This document shows positions 7,822 to 13,845 of a stretch of 33,184 bases of DNA, piece after piece. Location: assembly GCA_026387355.1 (NCBI GenBank), contig JAPLLW010000013.1, forward strand, positions 55,470 through 88,653. Reading direction: 5' to 3'. Within the stretch, counting starts at the first letter, position 1; each line of letters begins with the position of its first letter. The notes under the pieces are model-generated. The model saw nothing but the letters and a program-made list of their open reading frames with translations, had not been told where the DNA came from and did not search any database. This DNA comes from Candidatus Omnitrophota bacterium (lineage in GTDB: Bacteria > Omnitrophota > Gorgyraeia > Gygaellales > Profunditerraquicolaceae). The translations under genes and the position numbers were made by a program.

Positions 7822-7967
7822 AGCAAACAAGAAGGCGACTTTAGGCGCAAGTAATAAGTAACCTCTTGTGACACCAGAAGTTATAATTTATAAGATAAGC
7901 AAGAAGAGGTTAAGTAGAGTTAAGGCGTTTTAAAGTTAATCTTACCTTAGAAAGGGGGATTTTAAGC
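7822..7967 (+). promoter_or_regulatory. Structured 5' leader of the pilin gene, candidate regulatory RNA
   Basis: TAACCTCTT (7859-7867) is perfectly complementary to AAGAGGTTA (7904-7912), forming a 9-bp stem around a loop that contains an AT-only hairpin (TTATA/TATAA, 7881-7893). The CCTCTT segment (7862-7867) could instead pair, with one G-U, with AAGGGG (7952-7957), part of the pilin ribosome binding site. Two mutually exclusive pairings are what a translational switch would need. No known riboswitch class was recognised. The sequence shows the complementarity; regulation is inferred. Confidence 0.4.
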
Positions 7968-8348
7968 ATGAACAGAAAAGGTTTTACGCTTGTTGAAATC
8001 ATGATCGTTGTAGCAATTATCGCGTTGTTAGCCGCTATCGCTATACCTAATTTACTTAGCGCTAGAATCACCGCTAATACCGCAGCAGCAAAGGCAAATG
8101 TTCGTTCTTTGTCTACTGCAGCAGAGACATTTTCAACTGGTCATAATGGTGCTTATCCGGTCGATGTTACTGAGTTAGCTACATTTATCGGCTCAGCTCC
8201 AAGCTATTGTGGACAGACAACCCAAGGGTATACATATACCTGTACCCTAGCATCAACCGGCTATACTATTTCAGCCGCACCAGTTTCAGCCCAGACAGGA
8301 ACCACGACTTACACGGCAACAACTGGAGGGGTGCTCACACCATTATAA
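7968..8348 (+). CDS. Type IV pilin
   Basis: A 126-residue prepilin: leader MNRKG, cleavage before FTLVEIMIVVAIIALLAAIAIP (Glu5 present). It continues as LLSARITANTAAAKANVRSLSTAAETF, the helical stalk common to short bacterial pilins. The head contains two cysteines (YCGQ, YTCT) that could form a disulfide, then a Thr/Ala/Ser-rich tail that would suit O-glycosylation. A strong ribosome site (AAAGGGGG, 7951-7958) lies 9 bases before the ATG. It has its own promoter, a long leader and a downstream hairpin, so it is a likely abundant structural subunit. It opens a cluster holding a putative glycosyltransferase, further pilins and the PilMNOPQ genes. Confidence 0.92.
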   Translation: MNRKGFTLVEIMIVVAIIALLAAIAIPNLLSARITANTAAAKANVRSLSTAAETFSTGHNGAYPVDVTELATFIGSAPSYCGQTTQGYTYTCTLASTGYTISAAPVSAQTGTTTYTATTGGVLTPL

Positions 8349-8375
8349 AGTTATTCTTCTTTTGAAGAGCTAAAG

Positions 8376-8409
8376 AAGGAGGAGAGGATGCAATTCTCTC
8401 CTCCTTTTC
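8376..8409 (+). terminator. Hairpin with T-tail after the pilin; its 5' arm is also a near-perfect ribosome site
   Basis: AAGGAGGAGAG (8376-8386) pairs perfectly with CTCTCCTCCTT (8396-8406) around a 9-base loop, followed by a short T-run. This is a standard intrinsic terminator shape. The left arm is also a Shine-Dalgarno sequence followed by an ATG (8388) that opens an 8-codon frame ending at 8414, one base before the next gene's ATG. Confidence 0.75.
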
Positions 8410-8415
8410 ATTAAT

Positions 8416-10347
8416 ATGCCTAAATTCAGATTATTAGTATTAGTTTTATTAACTATTGTTTTAATTTGCGGAATTTTTTATTACAATTCTCTGCATAACC
8501 CGTTTATCTGGGACGACGATGGTTTAATTGTCAAACACCCGCTCATCCGCAGCTTGACAAACTTGTCTCAAGCCTTTACTACTGATCTGTATTTTGGTTC
8601 TAATGTCGGATCGAATTTCTACAGGCCCTTACAAACCCTTTCTTACATGTTCGATTATTATTTCTGGCAGCTGGATCCTTTCGGGTTTCATCTGACCAAT
8701 ATTATTCTACAGATCCTGGTTTCTTTTTTTGTGTTTTTATTTGCTAGATCAATCCTCAATCATTCGCTGATTGCTTTTTTCGCTGCATTGCTTTTTGCAG
8801 TAAACCCAATACACACCGAAGCAGTCACTTATATCTCCGGCAGGGCTGATATGTTGATGAGTCTGTTCCTTATTTTGGCGCTACTTTTATTTATAAGAAG
8901 AAATCTTGTTTTATCTTGGATGGCTTTTGTCCTGGCGCTCTTATCAAGAGAGTTAGCAGTAGTTTTTCCATTGGTAATTATAGCTTATTTATTTTACTAC
9001 CGTCGTAAGGAGCTTAAGAGTGGGAGTAGTTTTGTAAGATTAGTATTGCCGTTTATTTTGATCGACTTAATCTACGTGTTTTTGAGGGCAACTTATTTAA
9101 ATTTTAATCCCCTGCGGCCTGCAGCGCTTGCTAAGTATACATTCCTTGAGAGATTATCGGTTTTACCAGAAGTAATCTTTACTTATTTTAGGCTTTTGTT
9201 ATCTCCAGTTAATCTACATATGAGTTGGAGCTTAAAGCCTGCTGCAGGTTTTAGTTTTTTTGTATATTGGTTTCTCTTAGGCATAATCTGCGCAGGGGTT
9301 GTTTATATCGTAAGAAAAAGTCAGGCAAAAAATTTTTCCTTTATGTTATTCTGGTTTCTGGCTTTTCTTCTCCCGCAATCTGGAATCTTCCCTATTAATG
9401 CCTTTGTAGCAGAGCATTTTATTTATTTATCTTCAATAAGTTTCTTTATGCTGGTTGCTTATCTTTTAAATAAATATTTAAGCAAGAGCGTTTTTATATT
9501 TACAGCAACCTGTTTGATTATTATTTACGGGCTGCTTACTTTAAATCGAAATCTCGAGTGGCATGACCCGCTGACTTTTTACTCTAAGATTATCAAGTTT
9601 TCTCCGCAAAGCTTTCAGGCGCATAATAATCTAGGATTGGTTTATGAGCAGATGAATCTTTATCCTCAGGCAATATGCGAATACAAAAAGGCGCTCCAGA
9701 TTTACCCGCAATTAATCGAGGCGCGATCTAATTTGGCCAATGTTTATTATAAGACAGGTAAATTTAAAGAGGCAAGGGATGAGTACGCAATTGTAGAGAA
9801 GAGTGTCCCTGCAAGTAAGATAGGGGAGTTGCAAAATAACATAGGCTGTATTTATGAAGTTGAGGGTTCGTTTAACGAGGCATTGGATAGATTTAGGCTT
9901 GCTTTAAAGTATGACCCCAAATTAAACTTTGCGCATCTTAATATAGCTAAGATTTATATAAGGCAAAGCAATCTGGATTTAGCCGCAATCCAAATCTTAC
10001 AGTCACTCCCTGAGATAGCAGGAGAGAAGGCCAACAAAAATGATTACCTAAGAGTTATTGCCGAATATATTAAATCATTAAAAAATATTAATTGCGCTAT
10101 TTCTTTTTATAATAACTTAGGGCTTAGCTTTGCTGCTGCCGGATATCTCGATGCCTCTTCTGCCTCTTTTAGCAGGGCGCTTGATCTTGACCCGCGTTAT
10201 GCCGATGCGCATTTTAATCTGGGTTTGGTTTACTTAAAAACTGGCGATAAGCGCAAGGCAATTTTTGAGCTAAAATCAGCATTGAAGATTAATCCTAATC
10301 ACTTGCAGGCTAAAGAGTTATTATATAAAATTAATCGCAGAAAATGA
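8416..10347 (+). CDS. TMTC-like GT-C family membrane glycosyltransferase with C-terminal TPR repeats
   Basis: A 643-residue protein in two halves. Residues 1 to about 385 contain roughly ten membrane helices. The first extracytoplasmic loop has WDDD (32-35), the acidic motif of GT-C enzymes that use lipid-linked sugars. A following loop has NPIHTEAVTYISGRADML, closely resembling the NPxHTEAVAxxxGRA motif of eukaryotic TMTC O-mannosyltransferases. Residues about 395-640 form about six TPR repeats (for example AHNNLGLVYEQMNLYPQAI and AHFNLGLVYLKTGDKRKAI). It sits between pilin genes, suggesting O-glycosylation of pilins or other exported proteins. That target is inferred from context. No ribosome site other than the one inside the upstream hairpin is visible. 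Confidence 0.8.
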   Translation: MPKFRLLVLVLLTIVLICGIFYYNSLHNPFIWDDDGLIVKHPLIRSLTNLSQAFTTDLYFGSNVGSNFYRPLQTLSYMFDYYFWQLDPFGFHLTNIILQILVSFFVFLFARSILNHSLIAFFAALLFAVNPIHTEAVTYISGRADMLMSLFLILALLLFIRRNLVLSWMAFVLALLSRELAVVFPLVIIAYLFYYRRKELKSGSSFVRLVLPFILIDLIYVFLRATYLNFNPLRPAALAKYTFLERLSVLPEVIFTYFRLLLSPVNLHMSWSLKPAAGFSFFVYWFLLGIICAGVVYIVRKSQAKNFSFMLFWFLAFLLPQSGIFPINAFVAEHFIYLSSISFFMLVAYLLNKYLSKSVFIFTATCLIIIYGLLTLNRNLEWHDPLTFYSKIIKFSPQSFQAHNNLGLVYEQMNLYPQAICEYKKALQIYPQLIEARSNLANVYYKTGKFKEARDEYAIVEKSVPASKIGELQNNIGCIYEVEGSFNEALDRFRLALKYDPKLNFAHLNIAKIYIRQSNLDLAAIQILQSLPEIAGEKANKNDYLRVIAEYIKSLKNINCAISFYNNLGLSFAAAGYLDASSASFSRALDLDPRYADAHFNLGLVYLKTGDKRKAIFELKSALKINPNHLQAKELLYKINRRK

Positions 10348-10375
10348 TTGATAATTAAATGCTTTATGCTAAAAT
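10348..10375 (+). promoter_or_regulatory. Possible promoter giving a leaderless pilin-like mRNA
   Basis: TTGATA (10348-10353) and TAAAAT (10370-10375) are 16 bases apart. The next ATG is at 10384, where transcription itself would be expected to start. No Shine-Dalgarno precedes that ATG, which fits leaderless translation. The boxes are imperfect and AT-rich sequence gives chance matches, so this is tentative. Confidence 0.4.
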
Positions 10376-10383
10376 AATTTAAT

Positions 10384-10827
10384 ATGAGAGATAAGGCTTC
10401 AGGATTTACTTTAGTTGAGATCATGTTTGTAGTTTTTATTATATCTTTCTTATTAGCTTTAGCGGTTATTCAGGGTATAAAACTCAGAAAGATGGCCAAT
10501 GAGTCAAACGCCCAGTGTAATCTTAAGACGATTGCTTCTGGTTTTGAAATATACGCTGCGGGTCATGGAGGTTCATATGCCCAAAGTAATGAGACAAGCC
10601 TCCAGTTTTTAGTAGATGCCAAATGTATTCCTATGGATTTTATTAGTTTGCCGCAGTTAGCTAATTTCAAGTATTTAGTTGGAGGAATAGAATATTCAGG
10701 TTATGATATTAGGGCAGTTGCAGTGAGTACAGCATTGGCCGATCATAATTATCAGATTTTAACCGGCGGCGCGATTAAGCGAAGTGCCAGCTCTTCGCCC
10801 GGAGACCTTAGTTTTGATTTCTATTAA
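10384..10827 (+). CDS. Pilin-like protein (minor pilin/pseudopilin)
   Basis: A 147-residue prepilin with leader MRDKASG and then FTLVEIMFVVFIISFLLALAVI, including Glu5. The stalk continues LRKMANESNAQCNLKTIASGFEIYAAGHGGSYA, the same layout as the pilin at 7968 (conserved Asn, Ala-rich helix, GxY turn), so the two are probably paralogues. A pair of Cys residues (QCNL and AKCI) may form a disulfide. It follows the TMTC-like gene by 36 bases and precedes another pilin-like gene by 5 bases, which fits a minor-pilin set primed for assembly by PilMNOP. The start ATG has no ribosome binding site. Confidence 0.85.
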   Translation: MRDKASGFTLVEIMFVVFIISFLLALAVIQGIKLRKMANESNAQCNLKTIASGFEIYAAGHGGSYAQSNETSLQFLVDAKCIPMDFISLPQLANFKYLVGGIEYSGYDIRAVAVSTALADHNYQILTGGAIKRSASSSPGDLSFDFY

Positions 10828-10832
10828 CGCAT

Positions 10833-11249
10833 ATGAAGAATAATAAAGCTAAAAGTTTTGTAGTGATAATGATAGTGATTGCCCTTTTGGTGCTTTTCTT
10901 GAGGATTCTTGTGGATAAGGTAATTAATTTTACCTGTATTCAGAATGAATCTATCGCCCAATCAACCTTGAAGTTTATATCCGTTGCCTTAGAGAATTAC
11001 GCCAAAGACAACCGGGGCTCTTATCCTGATAAATTTTCTGTTTTAACTCAAAGCCATCCTGCATATTTAGACAAAGATTATACCAGACAGCTTTCGCAGA
11101 AAGGCTACAGCTACAACTGTAGCCGGTTAGATGCTTCGGGTTATAGCTGTTACGCATTTCCGGTTAGGTGTAATTTAACCGGTAGGATCGCTTTTACGGT
11201 TACCACCGGAAGCTTATTAATATCGGAAGAATGCGCTAAAAAAGAATAG
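10833..11249 (+). CDS. Degenerate pilin-like protein lacking Glu5
   Basis: A 138-residue protein with a pilin layout: short basic start (MKNNKAKS), then a hydrophobic helix (FVVIMIVIALLVLFLRILV), then a head resembling its neighbours (QSTLKFISVALENYAKDNRGSYPDK). The prepilin peptidase site is not canonical. Ser stands where Gly or Ala is expected, and the fifth residue of the would-be mature protein is Met, not Glu. Pseudopilin GspK also lacks Glu5 and sits at the filament tip, so this could be a tip subunit, or an uncleaved membrane-anchored relative. The head has five cysteines (positions about 35, 89, 100, 106 and 134). It starts 5 bases after the previous pilin gene and ends 12 bases before pilM. 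Confidence 0.72.
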   Translation: MKNNKAKSFVVIMIVIALLVLFLRILVDKVINFTCIQNESIAQSTLKFISVALENYAKDNRGSYPDKFSVLTQSHPAYLDKDYTRQLSQKGYSYNCSRLDASGYSCYAFPVRCNLTGRIAFTVTTGSLLISEECAKKE

Positions 11250-11261
11250 GGTATAAAAGAT

Positions 11262-12284
11262 ATGGCTAACATACTCTCTAAAATGAAAGTTAACTTTAAC
11301 AAAGAGCGCTTCTGTGTTGGTTTGGATATAGGAAGCTCTGCGATAAAGATAGTTAAGCTTAAGTTTCTAAATGATCTGGTTGAGCTTTGCTCATTTGACG
11401 TGGAGCCGCTCAAGCTTGATTTGGGTGAGGCATTAAGGAAGCTAAAAGCAACGCAGGCTTTAGATTCAGTGAATATCGGAGTCTCAGGGTTGCAGACGGT
11501 AATCCGTTACGCTAATTTTCCCAGAATGAATGCTCAGGAATTAAGGCAGGCTTTAAAATTCGAAGCCCAGAAACATATACCGTTTAATATCTCCGAGGTA
11601 AACCTAGATGGAGTTATCTTAAAAGATGATTTGTCGGATAGCAAGATGCTGGTTTTGATCTCTGCGGCGAAAAAGGAACTGATTTCTGGTAGGGTAAAAT
11701 TAATTGAAAGCGTAGGCTCCAGTATTAATACTATAGATATGGATTCAATTGCTTTGGTTAACGCGTTCATTTTTAATAACCCTTCTTTTGAATATCAGGA
11801 GCATAAGGCGATAGCGCTTCTAAATATCGGCTCCTGCGTTACTAATCTGGATATTGTGGAATCCGGAATCCCGCGTTTAAGCCGGGATATCCATATCGCC
11901 AGCAGCAATTTTACTCAGAAGATTATGAGTATATTTGAGCTTGATTCTGCGAATGCCGAAAGCCTTAAAATAAACCCGGATGCAGAGCGGGCGAATAAAG
12001 TGAAGGCGGCAGTAGAATCAGTTTTGGCGAATCTGGCGGCAGAAGTAAGGACCTCTTTTGATTATTATGAAAGTCAGAGCGCTACATCGGTTGTGAAAAT
12101 ATTCTTAAGCGGAGGGGGGAGTAACTTTACCGGTTTAAATGAAATGCTTGGGCATTCATTAGGAATAGAAGTTGAATATTGGGATCCGCTTAAGAAATTA
12201 CAAATTGCTCAAGGATTGGATACTGTAAAACTTAAGCAGTCGTCAAATCAACTAGCGATTGCAGTTGGTTTGGCCCTGCGCTAA
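11262..12284 (+). CDS. pilM: Type IV pilus assembly protein PilM
   Basis: A 340-residue actin-like ATPase fold protein. The phosphate-1 motif is GLDIGSSAIKIVKL (about residues 19-32). KFEAQKHIPFNISEV is the typical PilM segment, NIGSCVTNLDIV (about 188-199) is the phosphate-2 motif, and LSGGGSNFTGL (about 287-297) is the adenosine motif. PilM is cytoplasmic and binds the N-terminal peptide of PilN, whose gene follows after 4 bases and begins with the PilM-binding sequence. This makes the pilM-N-O-P-Q order canonical and marks the system as a type IV pilus rather than a pure type II secretion system, where GspL is one protein. Confidence 0.93.
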   Translation: MANILSKMKVNFNKERFCVGLDIGSSAIKIVKLKFLNDLVELCSFDVEPLKLDLGEALRKLKATQALDSVNIGVSGLQTVIRYANFPRMNAQELRQALKFEAQKHIPFNISEVNLDGVILKDDLSDSKMLVLISAAKKELISGRVKLIESVGSSINTIDMDSIALVNAFIFNNPSFEYQEHKAIALLNIGSCVTNLDIVESGIPRLSRDIHIASSNFTQKIMSIFELDSANAESLKINPDAERANKVKAAVESVLANLAAEVRTSFDYYESQSATSVVKIFLSGGGSNFTGLNEMLGHSLGIEVEYWDPLKKLQIAQGLDTVKLKQSSNQLAIAVGLALR

Positions 12285-12288
12285 TAAT

Positions 12289-12894
12289 ATGATAGAGATA
12301 AACCTATTACCGGAAGAGCTGCGCAATAAAGTTGCTAAGGCTAGAAAACCTGAGGCTGTTGTTAAGAATCCAGTTGAGGGGTTAGAGCCAAAGCACGCAG
12401 TATTGCTTGTTCCGGTAATTGCGATTATTTTAATTTGCGCTCAGCTATTTATTGGTATAGCGGTTTTGGTTAAAGGCGGACAATTGCGCTCGTTAAATGC
12501 AAAACTGCAGAGTTTAGCTACTCAGAAAAAGGGGTTAGATGAATTTAATGCCGAATATAACCTTGTTTCCCAAGATGCTCAGGCTATTCAGAAGTTAATG
12601 CGCGAGAGGGTGGTATGGTCTGAAAAGTTGAATAAATTAAGCTTAAATCTGCCTAGCGGTATCTGGTTTAGCGGTATCTCTGTAAACAGTAAAGGCATGG
12701 TTTTACAAGGAGCAGTCGTCTCCTTAAATAAGGACGATCTGAATTTAATTAATAAATTAATCGATAGTTTAAAGAATGACCCTGTATTTTTCAAGGATTT
12801 TAGTAGTTTAGATATGGGCTCGGCAGAGAAAAAGACAGTTGGTATTTATGATATTACTGATTTTAACCTGAATGCGCCACTTAAGGGAAGATGA
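12289..12894 (+). CDS. pilN: Type IV pilus assembly protein PilN
   Basis: The ATG at 12289 is chosen because it gives MIEINLLPEELRNK. The INLLP peptide is the conserved PilN tail that docks in PilM. A longer frame exists upstream but would add non-homologous residues overlapping pilM. The protein has 201 residues: a short cytoplasmic N-terminus, a membrane helix (about 40-62), then a coiled coil and ferredoxin-like periplasmic domain with LSLNLPSGIWFSGISV. It forms the inner-membrane heterodimer with PilO that links PilM to PilP and the secretin. Its stop overlaps the pilO start (ATGA). Confidence 0.9.
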   Translation: MIEINLLPEELRNKVAKARKPEAVVKNPVEGLEPKHAVLLVPVIAIILICAQLFIGIAVLVKGGQLRSLNAKLQSLATQKKGLDEFNAEYNLVSQDAQAIQKLMRERVVWSEKLNKLSLNLPSGIWFSGISVNSKGMVLQGAVVSLNKDDLNLINKLIDSLKNDPVFFKDFSSLDMGSAEKKTVGIYDITDFNLNAPLKGR

Positions 12895-13496
12895 ATAGCT
12901 TAGTCGATAAAATAAAAAATTTAAAGTTTCTGAATACCTTAGAGCTTGACAATAAGAAGCTGATTTTAATATTTCTAATTAGCGCAGCTGTTTTTTATTT
13001 TGATTTCAGCCTCATCTTAAAGGCTCAAATTGCATCTTTAAGTAAGAGTAGCGCTGAAGTAGCCAGGAGAAGTAGCGAATTAACCAGTTTAGAGAGAGAC
13101 TTAAAGAATATGCAGGATTTAAAAACAAAAAAGGCGCTTCCTGAAGTGACATCTCTTTCTAAGGCCAAGAGGTTTATAACTGAAAGCCAGGTTTCAACTC
13201 TTCTACAGGATATTTCGAACTTAGCCAATAATAACGATGTGCGTATTTTGCAGGTTAAGCCTTCGCGTGATCAAAAAGCGTCTGCTGATACTAAACTTAA
13301 TCCGGGTCCAGGGCTCACGGTGTTTTATATAGCTCTTGATCTAACCGGAAGCTTCCATCAGTTAGGAAAGTTTATCAATGATCTTGAAAACAGCCAGGTA
13401 TTTTTAATGGTTCAGGAACTTAAAATAGATTCGCAGAAAGATAATTATCTAAAACAGAAGGCTTCAGTACTATTAAAAACATATGTTAAGAAATAA
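12891..13496 (+). CDS. pilO: Type IV pilus assembly protein PilO
   Basis: A 201-residue bitopic membrane protein: a short cytoplasmic start, one membrane helix (about 24-42), a coiled coil (about 45-90, SSAEVARRSSELTSLERDLKNM) and a periplasmic ferredoxin-like domain (about 100-195). Its VFYIALDLTGSFHQLGKFINDLENS segment is the PilO hallmark (L-x-G-x-[FY]-x-x-L-x-x-F-[IL]-x-x-L-E). The gene overlaps pilN by 4 bases and the pilP-like gene by 14 bases, consistent with coupled translation of complex partners. Confidence 0.88.
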   Translation: MNSLVDKIKNLKFLNTLELDNKKLILIFLISAAVFYFDFSLILKAQIASLSKSSAEVARRSSELTSLERDLKNMQDLKTKKALPEVTSLSKAKRFITESQVSTLLQDISNLANNNDVRILQVKPSRDQKASADTKLNPGPGLTVFYIALDLTGSFHQLGKFINDLENSQVFLMVQELKIDSQKDNYLKQKASVLLKTYVKK

Positions 13497-13845
13497 AGTC
13501 TTAGTTATTTTATTTTTAATTCTCGGATTTAAGGCCAGCTCCTTTGCTGATCAGGATTTTATTTACAATGCGCAAGGCAGGCGCAATCCGTTTATTCCAT
13601 TGGTTACTAGCGACGGAAGACTGGTAAAATTAGATAGAGAGGAAGATAAGGGTTCTACGGATTTATTAGTTGATGGAATTATTTATGATAAACAGGGGCT
13701 TTCTTACGCGATAGTAAATGCAGAGGTGCTTGGGGTTGGTGATTTTGCGGGCGCTTATCGAATTTTAAAAATTGAATCAGATAAAGTAGTTTTTCTTAAG
13801 GAGGATCAGATTAGGGAAGTCTCAATAACCGAGGAGGGGACTTAA
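13483..13845 (+). CDS. pilP: PilP/GspC-like periplasmic pilus protein
   Basis: A 120-residue exported protein with a signal peptide (about residues 1-22, ending SFA before DQDF). The mature part begins with YNAQGRRNPFIPL, the [YF]xxxGRRDPFxP motif of PilP and GspC homology regions. A compact beta domain follows (LLVDGIIYDKQGLSYAIVN...GDFAGAYRILKIESDKVVFLKE). PilP is normally a lipoprotein bridging PilNO and the secretin. No lipobox cysteine is present here, so this version would be soluble or held only by partners. It lies directly before the secretin gene. Confidence 0.78.
   Translation: MLRNKVLVILFLILGFKASSFADQDFIYNAQGRRNPFIPLVTSDGRLVKLDREEDKGSTDLLVDGIIYDKQGLSYAIVNAEVLGVGDFAGAYRILKIESDKVVFLKEDQIREVSITEEGT

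Larger units (their letters stand above)
7619..7967 (+). other. 349-base non-coding stretch upstream of a pilin
   Basis: No open frame of note lies here. In order it holds a short 9-bp hairpin TATACTTAC/GTAAGTATA (7651-7671), a longer hairpin (7748-7775), a consensus promoter (7788-7816) and a leader of about 145 bases with potential for internal pairing. I looked for the cyclic-di-GMP riboswitch (GEMM) core and other familiar riboswitch motifs and did not find them. Confidence 0.7.

Noticed and set aside
7822..7860. GCAAAC and GGCGCAAG resembling parts of the cyclic-di-GMP-I (GEMM) riboswitch
   Set aside because: The required stem with GAAA tetraloop between the two blocks and the GGGACGCAAAGCC core are absent, so the match is too weak.
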